Shown: in pieces, positions 1 through 7,826 of the stretch
How positions within the stretch are numbered: position 1 is the first letter of the stretch
Layout of the letters: the number at the start of each line of letters is the position of its first letter
Assembly (NCBI GenBank): GCA_023434535.1
Contig: JAEYSR010000171.1
Location: 1-64,000, forward strand
Source: Actinomycetes bacterium
GTDB taxonomy: Bacteria > Actinomycetota > Acidimicrobiia > Acidimicrobiales > Microtrichaceae
Direction: 5' to 3'
Length of the DNA: 64,000 nt
The notes under the pieces: model-generated
The model's database searches: none
What the model saw: only the letters and a program-made list of their open reading frames with translations
Told to the model about the DNA's origin: nothing
Made by a program: the position numbers and the translations under genes

Positions 1-2
1 CG

Positions 3-401
3 ATGGACGCTCCCGAGGCGGAACGCATCCTCGGAATCGCCCTGCCGTCGCCGACCGCCGTGCCGGGCGGGTGGGAGTCGGTCGAGTCGAGATCGATGCT
101 GCGGTACTGGCCGGCCGACGGCGACCAGCCTGCCGTCGCGGAGTTCAACCAGGTGTGGGCACCGACCGGGGTCGACCTGGACGCCGCCGGATCGACCCCG
201 ACGTACGTCCAGCTGCGGCGCCGGGTCGCCGTCCCGGGTGAGCCAACTGCGCAGGGCACCGAGCAGACTCTGCCGGACGGCCGGACTGTCCGCCGATCCG
301 GCAACGTCGTCTCGTGGACGAGCGACGGGGTGACCTCCCGGCTGGCCGGATACGGCGTGCTCGACGACGACCTGCTCGCGATCGCCGCCAGCCTGCCGTG
401 A
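3..401 (+). CDS. Protein of unknown function, probably 5'-truncated by the window edge
   Basis: The frame is open to the left edge, so the ATG at 3 may be an internal methionine and this may be only the C-terminal part of a longer protein. The visible 132 residues have no membrane segment and no motif I recognise. They include the stretches RSMLRYWPADGD and VQLRRRVAVPGEP and end in a short hydrophobic tail (DDDLLAIAASLP). Codon use is typical of the window, with strong G/C in third positions. No function is assigned. Confidence 0.6.
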   Translation: MDAPEAERILGIALPSPTAVPGGWESVESRSMLRYWPADGDQPAVAEFNQVWAPTGVDLDAAGSTPTYVQLRRRVAVPGEPTAQGTEQTLPDGRTVRRSGNVVSWTSDGVTSRLAGYGVLDDDLLAIAASLP

Positions 402-510
402 TCCTCGCCTCGATCGGTCGACTGCTCATCCCGTCGGCCACCGACGCCGCGAGTGGAGCGTTCGAGTGACCCGGTCGACACCCACGCGGATCCTCCGCCC
501 GAGGTCCGCG

Positions 511-516
511 TAGGAT
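511..516 (+). promoter_or_regulatory. -10 box (TAGGAT) of a leaderless promoter
   Basis: TAGGAT ends 7 nt before the GTG at 524. There is no Shine-Dalgarno sequence, so the transcript probably begins at or next to the start codon. Confidence 0.5.
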
Positions 517-523
517 CGCCGGC

Positions 524-1333
524 GTGTCCTCCGCCGTGATCGTCGCCGTCGCCGTCGTGGTCGCCGCCGCGGCCGCGTTCCGCTCCACCTGGTCGCCCTG
601 CGGGCTGTCGATGCTCTCGACGGTCACGCCGATGGCCGAGGCCGGGCGCGGGCACCGCTATCGCTGGACCGCCAGCTGGTTCTTCGTCGGCGCGCTGCTC
701 GGCGGCGCCACCACCGGAGTCGTGGCCGCGGTCGCCGCACTCGGTGTCGGCGCTCTGGGGCTCTCCACGATGGCGACCCTGGCCCTCGGCGCCGTCGCCG
801 CGGTCCTGGCCGCAGCGCTCGACGGTCGGCTGCTCGGGCCGCCGATCCCCCACCACCGTCGCCAGGTCAACGAGGACTGGCTCGGCCGCTACAGGGCGTG
901 GGTCTACGGCGGCGGCTTCGGCTGGCAGATCGGCACCGGCGTGGCCACCTACATCATGACCGCCGGCGTGTACCTGGTGGTCGTGCTCGCCGCCCTCACC
1001 GGCTCCCCGCTCACGGCTCTCGCCCTGTGCGTCGCGTTCGGCGGGTTCCGCGGCTCGATGGTCCTGCTCGGAGCCAGGCTCACGTCGCCCGAGCGCCTGC
1101 AGTCGTTCCATCGCACCTTCGAGGCCTGGCGTGAGCCGGTCCGGCGCGGCGTCATCGTCGTCGAGGCGGCGGCCGCCGCCGTCCTCGCCGTCGCCGGCGG
1201 GTCCGCCGCCGTCGTCTGGGCCCTGGCTGCTGCCGCTGCGGCCGGCGCCGTCGGCGTGCTGCGCTCGACCCTGCGTCAGGCGCCGGCGACCGTGCCCGAC
1301 GCCTGCTCGGTCGTCGAGCGCACCGCGGCCTGA
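524..1333 (+). CDS. Polytopic membrane protein of unknown function
   Basis: This 269-residue protein is dominated by Ala/Val/Leu hydrophobic stretches. I count about six or seven candidate membrane segments: the N-terminus, about 45-95, 135-180 and 205-240. Near the N-terminus it reads WSPCGLSML, slightly reminiscent of the SPC motif in CcdA/DsbD-type membrane proteins, but there is no second cysteine pair to support thiol chemistry. A central hydrophilic loop contains PPIPHHRRQVNEDW. The GTG start is chosen because a TANNNT box lies 7 nt upstream and the first membrane segment follows at once. Function is unknown. Confidence 0.75.
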   Translation: MSSAVIVAVAVVVAAAAAFRSTWSPCGLSMLSTVTPMAEAGRGHRYRWTASWFFVGALLGGATTGVVAAVAALGVGALGLSTMATLALGAVAAVLAAALDGRLLGPPIPHHRRQVNEDWLGRYRAWVYGGGFGWQIGTGVATYIMTAGVYLVVVLAALTGSPLTALALCVAFGGFRGSMVLLGARLTSPERLQSFHRTFEAWREPVRRGVIVVEAAAAAVLAVAGGSAAVVWALAAAAAAGAVGVLRSTLRQAPATVPDACSVVERTAA

Positions 1334-1347
1334 GCTCTGCCGCCGCC

Positions 1348-1398
1348 GACGTCAGGCTGACGTCCGCGTCAGGTGGACGTCGGCGTCAGGCTGACGTC
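1348..1398. repeat. Three tandem 17-bp repeats, each a near-palindrome, between convergent genes
   Basis: Units lie at 1348-1364, 1365-1381 and 1382-1398. The first, GACGTCAGGCTGACGTC, is a perfect inverted repeat around a central G; the third differs at one position and the second at several. The array fills the gap between two convergent stop codons (1333 on +, 1403 on -). A terminator or a protein-binding array are both possible. Confidence 0.8.
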
Positions 1399-1402
1399 GA
1401 CC

Positions 1403-1861
1403 TCACTTGGGGATGACGTTGACCGGCGTGCCGTTCGGGACGTTGTCGAAGATCCACTGGGCGTCGGCGTCGGCCATCCGCACGCAGCCGTGCGACACCG
1501 GCTTCACGCCGAGCGGCGTGGAGAGCGGCGTGTTGCCCCGACGGGGGATGCCGTGGAAGCCGATGCCCCCGTTGAACCTGGTCATCCACTTCATCGACAC
1601 CCGCGAGTCCGAGGCCGAGGTCGTCCACGAGGACCGGCTGTAGATGCGGTAGTTGCCCAGGGGCGTCTTGCCGCCGGCGCCGCTCGAGATCGGGATCTCC
1701 TTGAGCAACGCGCCCTGGTCGTCGTAGACGAACGCCCGCTGCAGCTTGATCGACACGTCGATCCGACCGACCGGCACCGCAGGCGGCGCGGCCTCACATG
1801 CGAACAGGAGCGGCAGCGCCGCCAGCACCACCAGGATCCCCAGCTTCTTCGACCTGCTCAC
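1403..1861 (-). CDS. L,D-transpeptidase (YkuD domain) lipoprotein
   Basis: This is a 152-residue cell-wall enzyme predicted to form 3-3 peptidoglycan cross-links or attach proteins to peptidoglycan outside the membrane. An N-terminal lipoprotein signal ends in LLFAC, predicting lipidation at Cys21. The YkuD domain fills the rest: a TPLGNY segment, GIGFHGIP, and the catalytic SHGCVRM motif with the nucleophilic cysteine near the C-terminus. The length is short but complete for a minimal YkuD protein. The GTG start is preceded by GGAG at a suitable distance. The gene is monocistronic and converges on the upstream membrane-protein gene. Confidence 0.9.
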   Translation of the reverse strand: MSRSKKLGILVVLAALPLLFACEAAPPAVPVGRIDVSIKLQRAFVYDDQGALLKEIPISSGAGGKTPLGNYRIYSRSSWTTSASDSRVSMKWMTRFNGGIGFHGIPRRGNTPLSTPLGVKPVSHGCVRMADADAQWIFDNVPNGTPVNVIPK

Positions 1862-2207
1862 GATCTCCGTGTCCCTTCGAGCTCTGTTCCGACCCTCGGT
1901 CCGAGCTCGCTGCTCGAACTCCGTTCAACGAACCCGGGTCGTCGGCGCCCACCAGTGTCGGTGTGGGTCGTCCGGCGTCGGACATGACGCCGGACCAGTC
2001 TGCCAAGCACGTCTCCGTCCACCAACTTCGCAACCACCCAGGTGAGCCCGAGGACACCCCTCCGCGCCGGCTCGGATGGTGCTCCGCGACGGCCCCAACA
2101 GGTAATGTCGCCCGGACCGGTAGCCGACCGGACACCGCTCGGATCGGGCCGGAACCACGGGTTCGCCGGGCCGGTCGACCCCTCGTACAGAAAGGCACGG
2201 CCGCCGA
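1862..2207. other. 346-bp divergent intergenic region
   Basis: This stretch separates the start of the L,D-transpeptidase gene (-) from the sugar aminotransferase gene (+) and must hold both promoters. No conserved ORF is visible. TAATGT at about 2103 is a possible -10 box for the aminotransferase operon, leaving a leader of roughly 100 nt. I see no strong hairpin or operator. Confidence 0.4.
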
Positions 2208-3320
2208 ATGCGCGTCCCCGCAGCAGCCATCTCGTTCCCGGACGAAGACCGGGAGTGGATCCTCAGCCAGATCGACGACTCGCTCCGATCCGGCCAGCTG
2301 ACCCTCGGTCACCTGGGCCGCCAGCTCGAGGCCGAGTTCGCCGAGGCCCACCAGGTCGAGCACGCGATCAGCGTCAGCTCCGGCACGAGCGCCGTCGAGA
2401 TCCCGCTCCGGGTCCTCGAGTGCAAGGGCAAGGAGGTGCTGGTCCAGGCCAACACGTTCTTCGCCACCGCAGCCGCTGCGGTGTCCGCCGGTGCCGACAT
2501 CAAGTTCGTGGACTGCGACCCGAACACCATGGCCATCGACCCGGCTGCTCTGCAGGCGGCCATCGGCCCCAACACCGTCGGCGTCGTGGTCGTCCACATC
2601 GGCGGCTTCATCCCGCCCGCCATCCGCGACATCCAGCGGATCTGCTCCGAGAACGGCCTGTGGCTCTTCGAGGACGCGGCGCACGCCCACGGCAGCTCGC
2701 TCGACGGCCAGTTCGCCGGCACCTTCGGCGTGGCCGGATCGTTCAGCTTCTACCCCACCAAGGTGATCGCCGGTGGTGAGGGCGGAATGCTCATCACGAA
2801 CGACAGCCACTTCGTCGACGAGGCCAAGATCTACCGGGACCAGGGCAAGGCGTCGTTCCTCACCAACGACCACACCCGGCTCGGGTACAACTGGCGGATG
2901 AGCGAGCCGCACGCGGCGATCGCCCTCAGCCAGCTCCGCCGCCTCGACGAGTTCGTCGACCACCGCCGCCACGTCGCCGCCCTCTACGACGAGGCGCTCG
3001 CCGACGGGCCGGTCCGGCCGCTCGCCATCCCGGCCGAGTCGCGCTGCAACTACTACAAGTACATCGCCTTCCTCCCCGACGGAGCGGATCGGGCCTTCGT
3101 GAAGAAGCGCATGCGCGAGGAGTTCGAGGTCGGGCTCTCCGGCGAGGTCTACGAGCTGCCGCTGCACCTCCAGACCGTGTTCGAGCCGTGGGCCGACGGT
3201 CCCCTCCCGGGCGCCGAGGAGCTGTGCGCCCGCCACATCTGCCTACCGGTGTCGGCCGTGATGACCGACGAGCAGGTCGAGCTGGTGGTCCGGGGCCTCA
3301 ACGAGGTCCTCGCATCGTGA
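2208..3320 (+). CDS. DegT/DnrJ/EryC1/StrS-family sugar aminotransferase
   Basis: This 370-residue PLP-dependent enzyme is predicted to transaminate a nucleotide-linked keto-sugar. Family hallmarks are HAISVSSGTSAVEIPLR near the N-terminus, VLVQANTFFATAAA, the FEDAAHAHGSSLDG segment carrying the cofactor-contacting Asp, and SFYPTKVIAGGEGG, in which Lys forms the internal aldimine. The C-terminal substrate region includes RLGYNWRMSEPHAAIALSQL. Length is typical for the family. It is the first gene of a three-gene operon, with its stop overlapping the epimerase start, so the likely product is an amino-sugar for a glycan or glycolipid. The substrate cannot be told from sequence. Confidence 0.92.
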   Translation: MRVPAAAISFPDEDREWILSQIDDSLRSGQLTLGHLGRQLEAEFAEAHQVEHAISVSSGTSAVEIPLRVLECKGKEVLVQANTFFATAAAAVSAGADIKFVDCDPNTMAIDPAALQAAIGPNTVGVVVVHIGGFIPPAIRDIQRICSENGLWLFEDAAHAHGSSLDGQFAGTFGVAGSFSFYPTKVIAGGEGGMLITNDSHFVDEAKIYRDQGKASFLTNDHTRLGYNWRMSEPHAAIALSQLRRLDEFVDHRRHVAALYDEALADGPVRPLAIPAESRCNYYKYIAFLPDGADRAFVKKRMREEFEVGLSGEVYELPLHLQTVFEPWADGPLPGAEELCARHICLPVSAVMTDEQVELVVRGLNEVLAS

Positions 3321-4252
3321 GCGACTCGCCCACCGGAACCGTCGCCGTCACCGGCGGATCGGGCTTCATCGGCTCCAACGTCGTCGACGCCCTCATCGAC
3401 TCCGGCCGCAAGGTGCGAGTGATCGACTCCGTCGAACCGCACCGCAGCGACGTCGAGTGGTTCCCGAACGCCGACATCCTCGACGCCGAGTCGCTGCAGC
3501 CGGCCGTCGAGGGCACCGAGGCCGTCTTCCACCTGGCCGCCATGGCCGACGTCAACGACATCTACGCGGATCCGGCCCGTGCGGTCGCCCTCAACATCCA
3601 GGGCACGGTCAACGTGCTGGAGGCCGGGCGCGTCACCGGCGCCGGTCGCACGGTGCTGGCCTCGACGGTGTGGGTCTACGGCTCCACCGTCGGCGACGTC
3701 GTCGACGAGTCCACCCCGTTCACCGAGGACCTCGACCGGCACCTCTACATCACGACCAAGATCGCGTCCGAGTTCGCGTGCCGCGACTACCTCAACCTGT
3801 ACGACCGGCCCTTCACGGTGCTGCGCTACGGGATCCCCTACGGCCCGCGCATGCGCGAGTCCACGGTCATGAGCGCGTTCTTCCGCCGTGCGCTGTCCGG
3901 CGAGGCCATCACGATCGACGGTGACGGCATGCAGAGCCGCAACTTCGTCTACGTCGAGGACCTGGCCAAGGCCCACGTCCTGGCGCTGCGGCCCGAGGCG
4001 GCCAACCAGGTGATCAACGTCGACGGACCGGTGCCGGTCACCATCCGCCAGCTCGCCGAGATCACCGCGGAGCTCGTCGGCGACGTCGAGGTCAGCTTCG
4101 GCCCGTCCCGACCCGGCGACCTCAAGCCGCAGACCGTGCGCAACGACAAGTCCCTCGAGGTCCTGCAGTGGAAGCCCGAGGTGGACGTCCAGGAAGGCAT
4201 GCGCCGCAGCTACGAGTGGTACCTCCAGAACCGTTGGCAGAAGGACAGCTGA
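3317..4252 (+). CDS. NAD-dependent sugar epimerase/dehydratase (extended SDR)
   Basis: This is a 311-residue Rossmann-fold nucleotide-sugar epimerase or dehydratase. The NAD-binding TGGSGFIGSNV motif lies at about 12-22, FHLAAMADV follows, and the active-site pattern is STVWVYG with a YITTK (Tyr-x3-Lys) motif near 145-150. A substrate-loop RYGIPYGPRM and FVYVEDLAKAH are also typical. The GTG start at 3317 overlaps the aminotransferase stop as GTGA, indicating translational coupling; in-frame sequence further upstream merely overlaps the preceding gene. The glycosyltransferase starts 2 nt after its stop. It probably supplies or modifies the sugar used by the neighbours. Confidence 0.92.
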   Translation: MSDSPTGTVAVTGGSGFIGSNVVDALIDSGRKVRVIDSVEPHRSDVEWFPNADILDAESLQPAVEGTEAVFHLAAMADVNDIYADPARAVALNIQGTVNVLEAGRVTGAGRTVLASTVWVYGSTVGDVVDESTPFTEDLDRHLYITTKIASEFACRDYLNLYDRPFTVLRYGIPYGPRMRESTVMSAFFRRALSGEAITIDGDGMQSRNFVYVEDLAKAHVLALRPEAANQVINVDGPVPVTIRQLAEITAELVGDVEVSFGPSRPGDLKPQTVRNDKSLEVLQWKPEVDVQEGMRRSYEWYLQNRWQKDS

Positions 4253-4254
4253 GC

Positions 4255-5100
4255 ATGACCGAGCCCCGCAGGATCGCCGTCGTCCCCGCCTACAACGAGG
4301 AGCCGACCGTCCGCGACGTGCTCGGGAAGCTCTACGGCTACGTCGACGAGCTCGTCGTCGTCGACGACGGCTCCACCGACGGGACCCGTGGCGAGATCGA
4401 GAAGTTCCTCGACGGTCGCGACGGCGCCCGGATGCTCGTGCACGAGGTCAACCAGGGCATGAGCGAGGCCTACTACCTGGCCTTCGGCGACCTCCGGCGG
4501 CGGCTCCAGTCCGGCGAGCTCTCCCCCGACGACTTCGTCTACACGGTGGACGCGGACGGCCAGCACGAGCTCGCCGTGCTCGAGGACCTGCACCGCCAGA
4601 TGTACGAGGAGGGCCTCGACGCCCTGCTCGTGCAGCGGGACCTGTCCACCTATCCGCTCTACAAGCAGGCCGGCAACTGGGTCATGAGCACCTGGGCCAC
4701 CATCTGGTCCGGCGGCGTGCAGCTCAAGGACGTGGAGTCGGGCTACCGCATCTTCCGCCTCGGAGCGCTCGCGGATGCCCTCGACTACTACCAGGGCTAC
4801 AAGTACTCCGAGACCGTCGAGGTCGCCGTCGTGCTGTCCCGTCTGGGCTACCGGCTCCGCAACGACGTCCTGGTCCCCGTGCCGGTGTTCCGGTCGCGGA
4901 CCAGCATGAAGGACGTCGTCATCGACCTGGCCGCCATGCCCGCAGCGGCGTTCCGGGTCACGTTGCGCCGGCCCAAGGACCACCCGGTCCCGAGTCTGGT
5001 GCCGCCGGTGCTGACCTCCGCCGCGATCGGCGCCGCGGCGCTGGCTCCGGTCGTGGTCGCCGGGCGACTGCTCAGCCGTCGCCGCCGTCGGACCCGCTGA
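4255..5100 (+). CDS. Family 2 (DPM1-like) glycosyltransferase with C-terminal membrane segment
   Basis: This 281-residue glycosyltransferase has a GT-A fold. It shows VVPAYNEEPTVRDVL at the N-terminus, LVVVDDGSTDGT, and the metal-binding DADGQHE (DxD-like) motif near 95-100. An ESGYRIFRL segment resembles the acceptor region of dolichyl-phosphate-sugar synthases. The C-terminus has a hydrophobic segment (about 250-270) followed by a basic tail, suggesting membrane anchoring. It probably transfers an activated sugar to a lipid carrier or envelope glycan. The ATG at 4255 follows the epimerase stop by 2 nt. Its last 29 bp overlap the convergent SnoaL-like gene. Confidence 0.88.
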   Translation: MTEPRRIAVVPAYNEEPTVRDVLGKLYGYVDELVVVDDGSTDGTRGEIEKFLDGRDGARMLVHEVNQGMSEAYYLAFGDLRRRLQSGELSPDDFVYTVDADGQHELAVLEDLHRQMYEEGLDALLVQRDLSTYPLYKQAGNWVMSTWATIWSGGVQLKDVESGYRIFRLGALADALDYYQGYKYSETVEVAVVLSRLGYRLRNDVLVPVPVFRSRTSMKDVVIDLAAMPAAAFRVTLRRPKDHPVPSLVPPVLTSAAIGAAALAPVVVAGRLLSRRRRRTR

Positions 5101-5686
5101 CGGTTCCCTCACCCGGATCCGCCCCGCCCGCAGAGGCCGGTCGGGCGTCGGACCAGAACGACGACCACGTCGGGAAGCTCTCGGGCACCGTGCCGCGCCC
5201 GTCGGGGCGGGCCGGCCAGTCCGCCGGCGGCTGGTCCAAGGGGTTCGTCGGCGCGGCCTGGCCGTACCAGAGCTCGTGGACCCGCCGCACGAAGAGCCAC
5301 TCCCCGTCCCGCCGGGAGTAGGTGTCGCGGTACAGGATGGACTGGTGGATCCAGCGGTCCTCCTCGGCGACCTGACCCAGGCAGTAGACGAGCCCGGTGG
5401 CGTCGTCGGGGCCCTGGAGGTCGATCTGGTGCGTGCCGACGTGCAGCATCGTCACCTCCACCTCGCTCAGCGAGGTGCGGAACGACTCGCGCAGCGCGTC
5501 GCGGCCGACCAGGTCCCGCCCGACCCGCACGTCGTCCACGAACAGCGCGACCAGCGCATCGAGGTCCCGCGAGTCCACCGCCACCGCGTACCGGCTGGCG
5601 AGGAGCCTGATCCGGTCGTGGGCGATCAGGCGCGCCAGGTCGTCGACGCCCGGCGCTCCCCCGACCGCGTGGCCCTCGGTGCTCAC
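5072..5686 (-). CDS. SnoaL/NTF2-like domain protein
   Basis: This 204-residue protein opens with a cone-shaped NTF2-like fold: LIAHDRIRLLASRYAVAVDSRDLDALVALF is the typical first helix pair, followed by a beta-rich region with VTMLHVGTHQIDL and YRDTYSRRDGEWLFVRR. Such proteins act as small isomerases, hydratases or aromatic-ring hydroxylase partners, or bind hydrophobic ligands. The GTG at 5686 overlaps the stop of the upstream SDR as GTGA, so the two are probably co-translated and act on the same substrate. The C-terminal 40 or so residues (Pro/Gly-rich) look disordered and overlap the convergent glycosyltransferase gene. The exact activity is unknown. Confidence 0.82.
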   Translation of the reverse strand: MSTEGHAVGGAPGVDDLARLIAHDRIRLLASRYAVAVDSRDLDALVALFVDDVRVGRDLVGRDALRESFRTSLSEVEVTMLHVGTHQIDLQGPDDATGLVYCLGQVAEEDRWIHQSILYRDTYSRRDGEWLFVRRVHELWYGQAAPTNPLDQPPADWPARPDGRGTVPESFPTWSSFWSDARPASAGGADPGEGTVSGSDGGDG

Positions 5687-6483
5687 TCCGGCAGGTCCGG
5701 GGCCCACGGGACCCCGTTGATGTGGCCGCCGCCGTCGGCGAAGAGCGTGTTGCCCGTCAGGTAGCGGGAGTCGTCCGACGCCAGGAACGAGACGACGCCG
5801 GCGATGTCGTCGTCGGGGTCGCCCATGTAGCCCATCGGCACCTGGGTGAGGATCTCGGCGATCATCTCGGGCATCGCGGCCTCGACCGCCTTGTACGACG
5901 CCGTCGCCGCGCCGGGACACAGGGCGTTGGCTCGGATCCGATGGCGGGCCCACTCGCGTGCGGCGGTCCGGGTCAGGGCCCGGAGCGCCTCCTTCCCCAC
6001 GTTGTACTCCGCGGTGAACGGGTGGGCGTTCACGCCGTTCAGCGAGCACACGTTGATGATCGAGCCGCCTCCGCCGTCGCGCATGTACGGGAACGCGTGC
6101 TGCATCGACCAGTGGGCGGCCCAGAAGGCCATCTGCAACCCGTGGGCCATGACCGCATCGGGCTTGTTCTCCAACCGACCCATCTGGCCGCCGCCCCACG
6201 CGTTGTTGACCAGCACGTCGATGCGACCGAACGAGTCGATCGCCCGGTCGACCGCTCCGACCACGTCCTCCTTGATGGTGACGTCGGCGGGGACGAACAC
6301 GGCCCGGGCGCCCAGCTCCCGCAGCTCGCGCTCGGCGTCGGATCCGTTGACGGGGTCGATCTCGGCCAGCACCACCGAGGCGCCGTCCAGGGCCAGCCGG
6401 CGCGCCGCCGCCCGGCCGATCCCGTCGCCCGCGCCGGTCACCAGCGCGACCTTCCCCTCGAGCCTGGCCCCCGGTTCCGTCAT
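5683..6483 (-). CDS. Classical SDR-family oxidoreductase
   Basis: This 266-residue NAD(P)-dependent dehydrogenase has a cofactor motif TGAGDGIGRA at about 15-25, LVNNAWGGG, catalytic Ser in INVCSLNG and a YNVGKEA Tyr-x3-Lys motif near 160. ANALCPGAA follows as in other classical SDRs. An acidic residue at the end of the second strand (LAEID) favours NAD. Substrates of such enzymes range from steroids to acyl compounds and cannot be assigned here. It is transcribed ahead of, and overlaps, the SnoaL-like gene. A TAGCGT box 8 nt upstream of the ATG suggests a leaderless start. Confidence 0.9.
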   Translation of the reverse strand: MTEPGARLEGKVALVTGAGDGIGRAAARRLALDGASVVLAEIDPVNGSDAERELRELGARAVFVPADVTIKEDVVGAVDRAIDSFGRIDVLVNNAWGGGQMGRLENKPDAVMAHGLQMAFWAAHWSMQHAFPYMRDGGGGSIINVCSLNGVNAHPFTAEYNVGKEALRALTRTAAREWARHRIRANALCPGAATASYKAVEAAMPEMIAEILTQVPMGYMGDPDDDIAGVVSFLASDDSRYLTGNTLFADGGGHINGVPWAPDLPE

Positions 6484-6491
6484 GGCCGGCG

Positions 6492-6497
6492 ACGCTA
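6492..6497 (-). promoter_or_regulatory. -10 box (TAGCGT) of a leaderless promoter for the SDR gene
   Basis: On the minus strand TAGCGT ends 8 nt before the ATG at 6483, with no Shine-Dalgarno sequence between. Confidence 0.45.
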
Positions 6498-6557
6498 CCG
6501 CTCGGCCCGTCGACCCGCCGGGGTCGACGGGCCGTTCCGATCAGGAAGCCGTGCCGA

Positions 6558-7802
6558 TCAGCAGTCGGACTCGGGGAGGTAGGCCGGACCGCCGATCAGC
6601 TCGTCGAGCCGCACCGGTTCCAGCCCCTTGACCTCGAGGCCGTCCAGGATGATCGGGAGCGCGTCGATCACGACCTGCCGATCCGCGTCGACGTGACCGT
6701 CGAGGCTGTCGTGCAGGAGGATGATCGACCCCGGCTGCACCCGGTCGAGCACGCGGCGGGCGACCAGCTCGGCGTCATCGGTGATCCAGTCGGCCGCGGA
6801 CACGTCCCACGTGACGGTGACCATGCCGCGGCTGGCGGTCTGCGCGTTCATCAACGGGGTGCGCTGGCCGTGCGGCGGGCGGAAGAACCGGGGGCAGACC
6901 CCGGCGTCCCGGCCGATGACCGCCTGAGTCTCGCCCAGCTCCGGGTACAGCGGGTTCAGCCAGCCCCAGTAGTCGTGGTGGTACGAGTGGTTCCCCACCA
7001 GGTGGCCGTCCTCCACCAGCTGGCGGGCGATGTCGGGGCGCTCCTCGACGGCCTTGCCGACGAGGAAGAACGTGCCCTTCGTCCCCCGCTCGTCGAGGAT
7101 CCGGGCGACCTCCAACGACGCCGGGTCGTTGGGTCCGTCGTCGAAGGTGATCGCCACCTGCGGCCGGTCCCGAGGACCGTGCCAGGTCACCGGGCCGAAC
7201 CACGAGAGCTGCGGGTCGTTGCACCCCGTCCAGACGACCAGGGCCAGCGCCCCACCGACGGCCACCCCGACCATCGCTCGCCGGAGTCGGCGGGGGCCCG
7301 GCTCCGGAGCGGGGAGGTCCCACGGGCGGCGGAGAGCCACCGCGACGGCAGCGGTGAGTGCCGCGACCAGGAACACGGCCGAGGACCCGACACCACCGAG
7401 ACCCCAGACGACGGCCAGGACCACCGCCGCCACGACTGCGCCGACGACTCGCGTCGCCGGAGATCCCGGGAGCGGACGCGGACCGGCGACGAGGCCGGCG
7501 CCCGCTCCCACGAGGGCGGCGATGATCACCGTCGACACCCCGGCGGGCGTCACCGAGTAGAGGAGGCAGGCCAGGGCGACCAGCGCAGCCCCGAGCCACA
7601 TGCCCCGCGGCGACGCAGCCCGCCGGCGGTAGAGCACAGCGAGAAGGACCGCCACGACGACTGCGATCGCGACCGTGACGACGTCGCGGACCGCCGCACC
7701 GCCCGGCAGCGCAGCGATCGGCAACACCACGAGCCCGAGCCCGTATCCTGTTGCGACTCCGGAGAGGGCGCTGTGACGCCCACCCACCTGATCTTCCGTC
7801 AC
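6558..7802 (-). CDS. Membrane-anchored polysaccharide deacetylase (NodB domain)
   Basis: This 414-residue protein has two parts. Residues 1 to about 200 hold six or so hydrophobic segments. Residues about 215-410 form a NodB-type carbohydrate esterase domain facing the outside. Its motifs are all present: ITFDDGP (catalytic base and metal Asp), GNHSYHHD (metal-binding His-x3-His), FRPPHGQR, TWDVSAADW and IILLHDS. It should remove N-acetyl groups from an envelope polysaccharide or peptidoglycan. Whether the six-segment N-terminus only anchors it or has a transport role is not clear. It is divergent from the next membrane-protein gene with only 24 bp between starts. Confidence 0.88.
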   Translation of the reverse strand: MTEDQVGGRHSALSGVATGYGLGLVVLPIAALPGGAAVRDVVTVAIAVVVAVLLAVLYRRRAASPRGMWLGAALVALACLLYSVTPAGVSTVIIAALVGAGAGLVAGPRPLPGSPATRVVGAVVAAVVLAVVWGLGGVGSSAVFLVAALTAAVAVALRRPWDLPAPEPGPRRLRRAMVGVAVGGALALVVWTGCNDPQLSWFGPVTWHGPRDRPQVAITFDDGPNDPASLEVARILDERGTKGTFFLVGKAVEERPDIARQLVEDGHLVGNHSYHHDYWGWLNPLYPELGETQAVIGRDAGVCPRFFRPPHGQRTPLMNAQTASRGMVTVTWDVSAADWITDDAELVARRVLDRVQPGSIILLHDSLDGHVDADRQVVIDALPIILDGLEVKGLEPVRLDELIGGPAYLPESDC

Positions 7803-7826
7803 TCGCTCGCTCGCCTCGGACCACTG

